NCBI GenBank assembly: GCA_025800285.1
Contig: JAOXRX010000059.1
Coordinates: 19,368-83,367 of the forward strand
Direction: 5' to 3'
DNA: 64,000 nucleotides
DNA from: Alphaproteobacteria bacterium
GTDB lineage: Bacteria; Pseudomonadota; Alphaproteobacteria; JAOXRX01
This document shows positions 55,698 to 63,954 of the stretch, in pieces. The position numbers and the translations under genes are program-made. Positions within the stretch are counted from its first letter, which is position 1; every line of letters begins with the position of its first letter. The notes under the pieces are model-generated. The model was not told the DNA's origin and ran no database searches. It saw only the letters and a program-made list of their open reading frames with translations.

Positions 55698-56207
55698 CTA
55701 AAATTTATAAACCTCAGATCTTCCATATTTCATTCTCCACCTTGCTGGCTTTATAAAACTAGAATCCCATAAACCGAGTTTGTTTTCTTTTGCATATTTT
55801 TCTTCCTGCTGGTAATATTCCTTATCATAACTAGTAGCAAAAGCATTTCCTGTATTAACCATATAAGAATTAATATTAACTTCATTAATGTAGCATGTCC
55901 CTAAATATCTTTTGTACCTATCTTTGCCATCAATTTCACAAACCACTATTTTATGATCTATCAACTCTTTTAATTTTGCTGTTGAGACAGATCCACACTT
56001 ATAAAAATCTCCCAGTTTGTTTTTACATAATTGTTTACTCTCTGGACAGTCTATCCCTTGCAGTCTAATTTTATATATATCCTCTATCATAATAGTATCT
56101 CCATCAAAAACATAAGATACATATCCTTTTATAGAACTGTATTGACTCCGCTTTGCTTGAGCACTAAAACTAAATATTGCAAAAATTAAAATTAATATAT
56201 ACTTCAT
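55698..56207 (-). CDS. Secreted thermonuclease-like nuclease (SNase family)
   Basis: The 169-residue protein has a signal peptide (about 1-18, FSAQA) and an SNase domain with YVFDGDTIMI, the catalytic YKIRLQGIDCPE (Arg, Asp, Glu) and KDRYKRYLG (second Arg). Two cysteine pairs in CKNKLGDFYKCG and VCEIDG could form disulfides. It should degrade nucleic acid outside the cytoplasm. It lies in the phage block but is not a structural gene, so it is likely a cargo gene. Confidence 0.85.
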   Translation of the reverse strand: MKYILILIFAIFSFSAQAKRSQYSSIKGYVSYVFDGDTIMIEDIYKIRLQGIDCPESKQLCKNKLGDFYKCGSVSTAKLKELIDHKIVVCEIDGKDRYKRYLGTCYINEVNINSYMVNTGNAFATSYDKEYYQQEEKYAKENKLGLWDSSFIKPARWRMKYGRSEVYKF

Positions 56208-56238
56208 AACTATCTGATAGCATTAATTTCACAATAAA

Positions 56239-56538
56239 TCAACAAGTAGCAGCATTTATATCTTCCAGCTGTTTTTTTGCTACACTTAACATATCTCCTA
56301 TATAATCATCTTCCTTTTTATCAACTTTTTCTTCTTCTGTATAAGAAGATAGTTTTATTAAATTATCTATATGTGATAAAGCTGTTTTACAAGCACTATG
56401 ATATGCAGAGAACTCTTTTGTCTCGTCCATATCTACATTTCTTGATGAAAATATTCTATAAGAGCACAATGCTCTATTAAAAGCACTTGGTATAAAATTC
56501 GATATTTTCTGCTTCATTCTCCCCTTTATTCTATTCAT
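56239..56538 (-). CDS. Small phage-region protein (possible small terminase or accessory)
   Basis: The 99-residue product begins MNRIKGRMKQKISNFIPSAF and has an alpha-helical look with ETKEFSAYHSACKTALSHID. A second in-frame ATG seven codons in follows AAAGGGGAG closely. Position after the tail fibre and membrane protein genes corresponds to the small terminase in T7-like phages, but I see no sequence proof. Confidence 0.5.
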   Translation of the reverse strand: MNRIKGRMKQKISNFIPSAFNRALCSYRIFSSRNVDMDETKEFSAYHSACKTALSHIDNLIKLSSYTEEEKVDKKEDDYIGDMLSVAKKQLEDINAATC

Positions 56539-56546
56539 ATTATATA

Positions 56547-56837
56547 TTACCTATTCTTTTCAATTTTTTCTTCGATTCTTAAAAGGTGCTCTACCAATCT
56601 TTTTTCTACCTCTCTAAGAGAGTTTATAGAAGCATAACTTTTTGCCACTTCTAGTTTATAAGAAGATAAAGCATCTTTTAATTGCACACTTTTTGTTTCT
56701 GCTATATTTCTAAGCTTATCTATCTTAGAGTCGGCATCTTGTTTATTTTTATTAATAACAAAGAACATAAAACTTATAACAGGTATTTCAATTGCAGATA
56801 TCCACCATTGGAACCCCTTAAATATTTCTAATTCCAT
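56547..56837 (-). CDS. Small membrane/coiled-coil phage protein (holin or spanin candidate)
   Basis: The 96-residue protein starts MELEIFKGFQWWISAIEIPV, has one membrane helix (about 10-28) and a long coiled coil to the end (REVEKRLVEHLLRIEEKIEK). The ATG at 56837 lies three bases after the tail-fibre stop with GGTGGG before it; an upstream ATG at 56858 overlaps the fibre gene. Location suggests lysis or virion membrane function. Confidence 0.5.
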   Translation of the reverse strand: MELEIFKGFQWWISAIEIPVISFMFFVINKNKQDADSKIDKLRNIAETKSVQLKDALSSYKLEVAKSYASINSLREVEKRLVEHLLRIEEKIEKNR

Positions 56838-56839
56838 AG

Positions 56840-58870
56840 CTAACCCACCACATACCATTGAGCACCATTAGACATTACAGTTATAAAATCATATTGATTA
56901 TTTAATACTTTATTTGAATTATCTGGGCCGGCACCACCATTTTCTGTTATTGTAACAATGTTATTAGTAACATCTGTCTTCTTTATTATTAAAGTTTGCC
57001 CTATAGCATTTATATTATCTGCAGGAGGAAGTTCAACCTCAACATTGCCACTGTATGCACTTACTAAACACAGAGGACTTGACAGACTTGGCTTTACTTT
57101 TGCAATACCATCATAATACTGATCACTTCTAGGGAAAGCATTTGCTGCTTTAATCCACCAATTTGCTCCATTGGAAACAACTGTTATGAAGTCATACCTT
57201 GCTGATAGTTTTATTTCTCTATTATCAGGGCCTGTTCCATTTTTCTCTGTAATAATTACTGGGTTTTTACTTAAATCTTGCTTCTTTATTGTTATTTCAA
57301 CTCCATAGTTATCCATAGAAGCTTCTGGCAACACCATATTAACACTTCCATTAAAAGAAGAAACTAGATAGAAAGATGTAGACAAATCAATATTATGAAT
57401 AGCAGATGTAGAGTAATCTATAAATGTCACTTCATATCTCATTAACTTTGCTTTAAAATCATCACTTTCTGTTCTTCTTAAATAATTTTTTTCTGGATAA
57501 CCAGCATTTATTGCAGAGTAAGACCCTCCACTAGAATCAACTATTGCACCACCAGCAGACATAGACAGATGATTTATTATTGAAGTATTTTGGCTATCCT
57601 CATCAAGGATTATATTATCTACAGCACCAATTGTTTCTGTATAAACATTCATTAATAAAGTCTCTTCGACTTCAGACAATCTTATACAACCGTTTGCAGC
57701 ATCGTCAATATTAACTTCTAAATCAATAAATGTATTATGATATTTACCATTTTGTATAAACACTCCATAACCTTGAGTATCTTCTCCATGAGAATAAACT
57801 CTAACTTTTGAGAATCTATTAGCATTTGGAGTATCTCCATTACCAGTCAAAGTCAATAACACTCCATGAGTCTTAGGCTTAGAAATCAATATATTATTGA
57901 AATTATTCCAGTAACAAGGATTAGATTTAGAATTATATCCATCTAAAACAATTCCCATTTCAGCTGATTCAATAATAACATTCTCTATTATATTTTGAAC
58001 ACAAGGAGAATCTTTACCATAAAGTTTAATCCCCGCATTTCCATTTATAATTTTAATATCATGAATATTGGACATTCCTGATGTTACATTAATTACATCA
58101 AAAGAATTATTAATAGCAGAAATAATAGAATTATTACCTAAGCCAAATATAAATTGTCCATATTTTACTTCCAAAGAACTAGAAATATTATATATACCTT
58201 CTGGGAAGAACACACTTGAGCTTTCTCTTAATGCATTTTTTATTGAGTTTGTATCATCTGTAATACCATCCCCCTTTGCTCCAAAATCTTTCACCGAAAC
58301 AAAGTCCTTATTCTTATCCAACATTTTTCTTTGGACGGCACTTGCACCATTAGCCAGGAACATGTCTGAACTCATAAGAGAAAAACCATCTTCAGATATA
58401 GGAGTTACTGTAGGATTACCATCGCCATCAAATGATAATAATTTATTAGCTCTTTCACTTCTAGAAGGAATACTGTTTATAGTACTTCTCTCCATTTTTG
58501 GAAAAGCTAGATTGCTTTTTGCTATATTATTTACTTGTTGTAAACCTGCAGTAATATAATCAAACTCATTATTAAGAGAAGTTGCTGAGAACCTACCAAC
58601 ATTTGTAAAATCAGAAGATCTTTCAAGAGGTATCTCTCTAGCTATAGTTACTACCACATTTAATTCTGGGGCTTCTGTAAAAGTTAAAATTCCACCATTA
58701 GTATTTCCATCTCCCAAAACTGTATAGCCTCCAGATTTAATATTATTGTTAAAATATACTTTTATATCAGAATCATTAAATATTGGGAATGGATAATTAA
58801 AAGTTGTTTGGACTCCATCTCCTATATATTTTATTTCCGGCTTTATGTCTGGCACTTTAATATGTGTCAT
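56840..58870 (-). CDS. Phage tail fibre/tailspike with pectate-lyase-like beta-helix
   Basis: The 676-residue protein has an N-terminal virion-binding part (YIGDGVQTTFNYPFPIFNDSDIKVYF; SLNNEFDYITAGLQQVNNIA) like T7 tail fibre N-domains, then VSVKDFGAKGDGITDDTNSIKNAL, the start of a pectate-lyase-3 beta-helix typical of tailspikes, and two repeated C-terminal domains (about 530-600 and 605-676) that share ITEKNGTGPDN / ITENGGAGPDN and YDFITVxSNGAxW. It recognises or degrades a surface polysaccharide, by family inference. Confidence 0.85.
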   Translation of the reverse strand: MTHIKVPDIKPEIKYIGDGVQTTFNYPFPIFNDSDIKVYFNNNIKSGGYTVLGDGNTNGGILTFTEAPELNVVVTIAREIPLERSSDFTNVGRFSATSLNNEFDYITAGLQQVNNIAKSNLAFPKMERSTINSIPSRSERANKLLSFDGDGNPTVTPISEDGFSLMSSDMFLANGASAVQRKMLDKNKDFVSVKDFGAKGDGITDDTNSIKNALRESSSVFFPEGIYNISSSLEVKYGQFIFGLGNNSIISAINNSFDVINVTSGMSNIHDIKIINGNAGIKLYGKDSPCVQNIIENVIIESAEMGIVLDGYNSKSNPCYWNNFNNILISKPKTHGVLLTLTGNGDTPNANRFSKVRVYSHGEDTQGYGVFIQNGKYHNTFIDLEVNIDDAANGCIRLSEVEETLLMNVYTETIGAVDNIILDEDSQNTSIINHLSMSAGGAIVDSSGGSYSAINAGYPEKNYLRRTESDDFKAKLMRYEVTFIDYSTSAIHNIDLSTSFYLVSSFNGSVNMVLPEASMDNYGVEITIKKQDLSKNPVIITEKNGTGPDNREIKLSARYDFITVVSNGANWWIKAANAFPRSDQYYDGIAKVKPSLSSPLCLVSAYSGNVEVELPPADNINAIGQTLIIKKTDVTNNIVTITENGGAGPDNSNKVLNNQYDFITVMSNGAQWYVVG

Positions 58871-59003
58871 TTGTTTTTTACTCCTCCTACATTATTTTAG
58901 TTTTCTAGTTTAATTTTTTCTCATTGAAAATAAAGCATTTTATATTAAATGCAAATCTGTTACAAAGCACTTGTAAAGATACACACTAAAAAGTTGAATT
59001 TAT

Positions 59004-59504
59004 TTAATAAAATAAGTCTATGTTATTACTAAGTTTTTTTTGATCTTCTAAATTAGACAACTCTAATAAATTTTTACTTAGCCCAGTATTATAACTGTCT
59101 TCAATTGCTTTTTTCTTAATGGCTACGACCTCATCGTTTTTAGCTTTACTATCTTCACTATCATTTAATAATCCATCCAATACTGATTTTGAAGATCCAA
59201 CATCTGCAGAGGACATTCCTGATGCACCAAAAGAAGCCCTTTGTTTAGCCAAAGCTACTTTAAGATTTTTTAGTCTTTCCTCTTCCGCATTGTGAGCACT
59301 TTTATTTAACTGATCCAATTTTAAATTAGCCGCTGCTTGTTTTTGTTGCATATCTAGTTTCTTACTTGCAATACTTGCATCTGCATTTGATTTTTTATTG
59401 CTATAATCTACAACTCCCTTAACTAGACCTGCTCCTACAGGCCCCAAAGCCATACCTGCTAAACTAGGAACAATAGCTCCTCCTAATGAACTTAAACCTC
59501 CCAT
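59004..59504 (-). CDS. Phage internal virion protein-like
   Basis: The 166-residue protein starts with a glycine-rich hydrophobic stretch (GGLSSLGGAIVPSLAGMALG) followed by a helical region (DMQQKQAAANLKLDQLNKSA; QRASFGASGMSSADVGSSKS). The gly-rich start and the QRASFGASG motif are common in gp14-like virion proteins of podoviruses. Function beyond that is not visible. Confidence 0.6.
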   Translation of the reverse strand: MGGLSSLGGAIVPSLAGMALGPVGAGLVKGVVDYSNKKSNADASIASKKLDMQQKQAAANLKLDQLNKSAHNAEEERLKNLKVALAKQRASFGASGMSSADVGSSKSVLDGLLNDSEDSKAKNDEVVAIKKKAIEDSYNTGLSKNLLELSNLEDQKKLSNNIDLFY

Positions 59505-59528
59505 ATTTTTTCCTTTCTATATTTAATA

Positions 59529-61424
59529 TTAATCGTTTATTTTTATTTGAGTAGTTGCTGATAACAAAGTAAAATTGAATGGAGTACTTTGCTCTATTCT
59601 CCACAAAGGTGTTGTTGCATCTTTTTTCCAACCAAAAGATTTAACCTTAATATCTCCGGAAAAAGATTGTGGAGCAGAGTTTAAACTAAAAGAATCTCTT
59701 AAAGGAATATCTTTTATACCTCTATTGCAATCAACCTTTAAAGAATATGTATTATATAACCTAAATACAACATCTACTAACCTTATAGCTCTTCCCATAC
59801 CTATATTTGATGAAGTATTTACAGGCAGTGGAGCTATAATATGCTTGTACTCCATGCCTACAGATATTTTTGAAACGGGATTTGGTAAAGTTATTGTTCC
59901 GTCCACAGGCACAATATATGTATCCTCTAAAACGGTTCCATCTGCAACAACCACAACCTCTCTACCTATCAAATGATTCAATCCTGACCATGTTGTTTTT
60001 GCAGTTTCACTTTCTCCTGATAAGCAACTATCTAAATTTTCACTTTCATCCATTTTTTCAATAAAGTAACTACCATTTCGCTCTATTAAAAAATAAACAT
60101 TATCACCAACAACAGATACAGACTTGAATTTACCCTCAGTTTCATAACTTGACCATGCCGCTATAGACTGATTCCTATAAATTGTTAAAACACTAACTTT
60201 GCCATTTTCTAATACATTGAATAGCAGTCTGTTCTTTACATCAAAGTCCATATCAACAGGATTAACTAATAAATGCTTTGAAACCAGAGCTAAATCATTT
60301 GCTTGATATGCTTGTTCTAAATCAGTGTAAACAAACTCTCTTAAATCACTACCATTTCTAGATACAAACATTGTTGCTCCATCAACATCAACTGGAGGTA
60401 CATATCTATTTACTAAGCTACCTACTCTAGTCTGTCTATAAAGTTGTATAGACTTAGGAGTAAGAGGATTCCCTTGAACCATCCACTCTGCTCCAGATGT
60501 AAACACTTGTAAATGCCTACCTGAAAACACAGCCCTAATTGCATTAACTTGATCAGATAGAATAGAAAATTCTATTGACTCATCATCCAACCCTTCCCCT
60601 AAATCAAAATTCCATAAATCTCCAGACTTAGACAGCCATAATCTGTTAGGCAATGATTTAGAACCACCTATAACAAGTCTATCTTGATGAAAAGCAACTG
60701 ATATAGGATACCCTCTAACTGCCGAAAAAGCTTGTTCCTTCCAATCCTTTGTAGCATCTGTTGAAGATAAATCTTCTTTTGTTGTAACATTAACAACCGT
60801 TGGAGAAGCTACTGTGTTAATTACTACTTGTTTTCCCCCGACCTTAAGCCTTGTTCCCACATGACCACTATTAAAAACAGCTTTTGAAGCAGTTAAAGTT
60901 ATATCTCCCGATGTTCCACTTGGTTTTAAAGTAATATCATAACTTGCAAACTTATAATACGGTTGATAATTGATATTATTATTTTCATAAAAATCCCAAT
61001 TTGATATTGACCAAATAGTGTCTGATGATCTTGTGATTTTTTTAGGAGAAATATCAGGATGACATATTAAAAGAGTATCAGCTGATTGAGTCCATGTAAT
61101 ATTTTTTAATTGTTCTGTATTCCAAGGAGATGCATAAGATGCTATCACCGCCCCATCTTTTAAAACATCCATATAACCATTAGAAAAACATAATAAGTAT
61201 GTTTGCTCTGTATTAAATTCAAATGATATTAAACGACCATCACCTCTAGCCTTATCACAGAAATATAAACCTGCTCTTCTTGATACTCCGCCAGTTGGCA
61301 AAATCGAAACATTTGTTAATTTAGATGCTCCATTTTCATAAGCTTTTAAATCTCCTCTACCTAAAAGCTCTGCTGATAATTCTCCAGCAGTAAAGCTCGT
61401 CTTTGTTATCCTAGCTCTAGACAT
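59529..61424 (-). CDS. Phage tail tubular protein B-like/stabilisation protein
   Basis: The 631-residue protein begins ITKTSFTAGELSAELLGRGD and continues LTNVSILPTGGVSRRAGLYF, a pattern shared by many prophage tail/neck proteins. It contains RGYPISVAFHQDRLVIGGSK and VFTSGAEWMVQG. This would form the tail tube or head-tail stabiliser of a podovirus. It is the first gene of the block; upstream genes that should encode portal and capsid are missing. Confidence 0.75.
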   Translation of the reverse strand: MSRARITKTSFTAGELSAELLGRGDLKAYENGASKLTNVSILPTGGVSRRAGLYFCDKARGDGRLISFEFNTEQTYLLCFSNGYMDVLKDGAVIASYASPWNTEQLKNITWTQSADTLLICHPDISPKKITRSSDTIWSISNWDFYENNNINYQPYYKFASYDITLKPSGTSGDITLTASKAVFNSGHVGTRLKVGGKQVVINTVASPTVVNVTTKEDLSSTDATKDWKEQAFSAVRGYPISVAFHQDRLVIGGSKSLPNRLWLSKSGDLWNFDLGEGLDDESIEFSILSDQVNAIRAVFSGRHLQVFTSGAEWMVQGNPLTPKSIQLYRQTRVGSLVNRYVPPVDVDGATMFVSRNGSDLREFVYTDLEQAYQANDLALVSKHLLVNPVDMDFDVKNRLLFNVLENGKVSVLTIYRNQSIAAWSSYETEGKFKSVSVVGDNVYFLIERNGSYFIEKMDESENLDSCLSGESETAKTTWSGLNHLIGREVVVVADGTVLEDTYIVPVDGTITLPNPVSKISVGMEYKHIIAPLPVNTSSNIGMGRAIRLVDVVFRLYNTYSLKVDCNRGIKDIPLRDSFSLNSAPQSFSGDIKVKSFGWKKDATTPLWRIEQSTPFNFTLLSATTQIKIND

Positions 61425-61457
61425 AAAAAACCTTTCTTGTTAAAAGTAATAAGACAT

Positions 61458-61485
61458 AAAAAAAGCTCTGCCTTACGCAGAGCTT
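61458..61485 (-). terminator. Terminator after the uracil-DNA glycosylase gene
   Basis: AAGCTCTGC and GCAGAGCTT pair around CTTAC with T-run on the minus strand. It separates the chromosomal gene from the phage block. Confidence 0.85.
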
Positions 61486-61547
61486 CATATTCTTATCCGA
61501 TATTCTAGAAAGAGATATAAAGGATTTTATTCCTAATGTCAAGTATT

Positions 61548-62258
61548 TTATTTTATTTTTTTCTGCAATTCCTGCAAATCTTCCCAAGCTTCTCTTTTCT
61601 TCTCTGAGAATCTTAATAGATAAGCTGGGTGGAAAGTAGCAATAGTAGGTATACCTTTAAAGGATAACCATTTCCCTCTATTTTTATTTATACCTCCAAC
61701 ATCAGGGAACAGAGCTTTTAAAGAAACCGCTCCTAAAATACAGATACAATCCGGCTTAACTAAGTCAATATGTTTTTCTAAAAAAGGAGTAAAAGCTTTT
61801 ATTTCTTCTTCTCTAGGAGTTCTATTATTATCTGGTCTATAATTAACTACATTTGTTATATAGAAATCTTTTTCAGTTAGCTTTATAGCAGCAATCATCT
61901 TATCTAATAACTGCCCTGCTGCATCAACAAATGGAGAGCCCTTTATATCCTCTTCTTGACCAGGAGCTTCGCCAATAAACATTACTTTAGGCTTATCAGG
62001 ATTTCCTCTTGCAAAGACCATATTTATAGCATTTTCTTTTAATGGGTGTTTAAAGTTTTCTATAGTCTCTCTAAGTAAAGATAAAGAATCAACTTTAGAC
62101 AAGTCTAAAGTTGATTCTTCTTTTATTTCCACATGCTCTATATCTTTTTCAGAACTATTTAATATTTTTTTAGGTTTTGCAGTTTTATCTACAGGAATTT
62201 CATCCAAGAATACATCAATACCTTCATTTTTTAAAAAATTAACATACTCTAAAACCAT
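61548..62258 (-). CDS. Uracil-DNA glycosylase, family 4-like
   Basis: The 236-residue protein has the family 4 motif A FIGEAPGQEEDIKGSPFVDAAGQLL, NRTPREEEI, and motif B in TIATFHPAYLLR. Family 4 enzymes excise uracil and carry a [4Fe-4S] cluster with four cysteines, but here no such cysteines are seen (only CICILG). Either the cluster is lost or the fold is stabilised otherwise. An acidic N-terminal region (about 20-60) precedes the domain, as in other alphaproteobacterial forms. Confidence 0.82.
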   Translation of the reverse strand: MVLEYVNFLKNEGIDVFLDEIPVDKTAKPKKILNSSEKDIEHVEIKEESTLDLSKVDSLSLLRETIENFKHPLKENAINMVFARGNPDKPKVMFIGEAPGQEEDIKGSPFVDAAGQLLDKMIAAIKLTEKDFYITNVVNYRPDNNRTPREEEIKAFTPFLEKHIDLVKPDCICILGAVSLKALFPDVGGINKNRGKWLSFKGIPTIATFHPAYLLRFSEKKREAWEDLQELQKKIK

Positions 62259-62270
62259 AGCTAAAATACT

Positions 62271-62693
62271 TTAGTTACCAGAATAGCAACAAACATCTTT
62301 AGATGTTACACTTCCACAAGGTTTAATAACATAAGGTTCTGAAGTCTTTTGTTCTGATTGATAAGCCTGCTCACAAACAGATTTTGCATCAATTTCTTCA
62401 GGTATTGAAACAAAAACTTTATCATCCGCTGATTTCCAAGTAGTATTTTCAAAAATAGGAACATTGTTTAATAATTTTTGAGTTTTTAAATCACCTATAC
62501 TTGATGCAACACCAAATCCCATACCTCTATGAGCTTCTGCTGCAGCTTTGATTTGAGCCTTTTGATTTATAAGAGTTGTTGCTCTAGCTGTGTCCTGACC
62601 TTTTGTCCAAGAACTTGCACCATAGAATGCTGAAATCAATGCAGCCACTGCTACTAATGCTATAGCGATAATTGTTACGATAAGACTACTCAT
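62271..62693 (-). CDS. PilS-like type IV pilin-related protein (second copy)
   Basis: The 140-residue protein shares the start MSSLIVTIIAIALVAVAALI, an amphipathic helix (ATTLINQKAQIKAAAEAHRG) and a globular part with VFVSIPEEIDAKSVCEQ, similar to the PilS C-terminal region. It has four C-terminal cysteines (CEQ, PCGS, VCCYS) for disulfides. It is related to the protein at 9111-9539 but is located apart, next to the glycosylase gene. AGGAGAAAAG precedes the start. Confidence 0.6.
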   Translation of the reverse strand: MSSLIVTIIAIALVAVAALISAFYGASSWTKGQDTARATTLINQKAQIKAAAEAHRGMGFGVASSIGDLKTQKLLNNVPIFENTTWKSADDKVFVSIPEEIDAKSVCEQAYQSEQKTSEPYVIKPCGSVTSKDVCCYSGN

Positions 62694-62839
62694 ACTTTTC
62701 TCCTTCTTTTATTCGTATTCATACATATATATTTTATAATTACAAGAACTTGTTTTGTCAACATAAAAAAATAAATATTGCAAAAAAAATAAAAATGATA
62801 TAGACTCGACTTCGGTGATAACAAAAATAAGGAAAAAAT

Positions 62840-63694
62840 ATGAACTGGTTAGCAAATATAGTTAGACCTAAAATAAAGTCATTAGTTAGAGGAAAAGATG
62901 TTCCTGAAAATCTATGGACAAAATGTCCTAAGTGTGATGCTATGATATTCAGAACTGACTCTGAAAAGAACTTACATGTATGTTCTCAATGTAATTACCA
63001 CATGAGAATTGGCATTAACAAAAGATTAGAGCTATTATTTGATAATGGTAACTATACTAGAGAAGAGTTAGCTCCTGTAAAAGAAGATCCTCTAGGTTTT
63101 AAAGATAAAAAGAAATATAAAGATAGATTAAAAGAATACCGTCAAAAAACTGGTGAAAAAGATGCTATTATAGTAGCTAAAGGTAAAATTAGCGGTGTTG
63201 AAACTGTAGTATTTGCTCTTAACTTCTCATTTATGGGTGGTTCTATGGGAACAGCCGTTGGAGAAGGTGTAATCGCAGCATGTAAACTTGCAATTAAAGA
63301 AAAATGCCCTCTTCTTGGCATACCAGCTTCAGGTGGTGCTAGAATGCAAGAAGGTATGTTATCTCTTATGCAAATGCCTAGAACTACTGTAGCGGTAAAA
63401 CAAGTTAAAGAAGCAGGATTACCTTATGTAGTATTATTAACAGATCCTACAACAGGTGGTGTTAGTGCTTCATTCGCTATGTTAGGAGATATTCATGTTG
63501 CAGAACCAGGTACAACAATCGGTTTTGCGGGTAAAAGAGTTATTAAACAAACTATTCGTGAAAACTTACCAAAAGATTTCCAAACTGCTGAATACTTGCA
63601 TGCTCACGGTATGGTTGACATGGTAATAGACAGAAAAGATTTACCTTCAGAATTAGGAAAACTATTTAGCCTAATTATGAATAAAAAGAAATAA
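62840..63694 (+). CDS. accD: Acetyl-CoA carboxylase carboxyltransferase subunit beta
   Basis: AccD with AccA transfers the carboxyl group to acetyl-CoA, making malonyl-CoA for FabH. The 284-residue protein has the zinc ribbon CPKC...CSQC (residues about 34-57) and the crotonase-like core GIPASGGARMQEGM and GTTIGFAGKRVI. AAGGAAAAA precedes the ATG. Confidence 0.97.
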   Translation: MNWLANIVRPKIKSLVRGKDVPENLWTKCPKCDAMIFRTDSEKNLHVCSQCNYHMRIGINKRLELLFDNGNYTREELAPVKEDPLGFKDKKKYKDRLKEYRQKTGEKDAIIVAKGKISGVETVVFALNFSFMGGSMGTAVGEGVIAACKLAIKEKCPLLGIPASGGARMQEGMLSLMQMPRTTVAVKQVKEAGLPYVVLLTDPTTGGVSASFAMLGDIHVAEPGTTIGFAGKRVIKQTIRENLPKDFQTAEYLHAHGMVDMVIDRKDLPSELGKLFSLIMNKKK

Positions 63695-63718
63695 GCTTAT
63701 TTTAAGCAAAGTTAAAAA

Positions 63719-63748
63719 GCTCTCATAAATTTTTATGAGAGCTTTTTT
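63719..63748 (+). terminator. accD terminator
   Basis: GCTCTCATAAA and TTTATGAGAGC form an 11-base-pair stem followed by T6. Confidence 0.88.
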
Positions 63749-63799
63749 AGTACTCACAAAAAATTTGATGTTGTTTTTATTGCAGTTATTGAAACCTTT

Positions 63800-63890
63800 T
63801 GTTGTCATTCTTGTACATACACATTGTCACCCCCGCGAAAGCCTGAATCTCACTATATATATCCTACTCCGTCATTCTTGTAGATGTTAA
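63800..63890. repeat. Decayed GTCATTCT repeat pieces
   Basis: GTCATTCTTGTA appears at about 63804 and 63872, with GTCACCCCCGCGAAAGCC and GAATCTCAC between them. These are fragments of the same class of dispersed repeats as fields 1 and 2, though weaker. No gene is visible between accD and 63955. Confidence 0.5.
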
Positions 63891-63907
63891 ATAATTCGTG
63901 GACAGTT

Positions 63908-63939
63908 TTCGTTAAATATAAGAAGATGAATTTAACGAA
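63908..63939. promoter_or_regulatory. 10-bp inverted repeat before the edge ORF
   Basis: TTCGTTAAAT and ATTTAACGAA are exact complements 12 bases apart. The site lies before the ribosome binding site of the last gene and may be an operator, or part of the end of an insertion sequence. Confidence 0.4.
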
Positions 63940-63954
63940 GGAAAGGAACGAATA

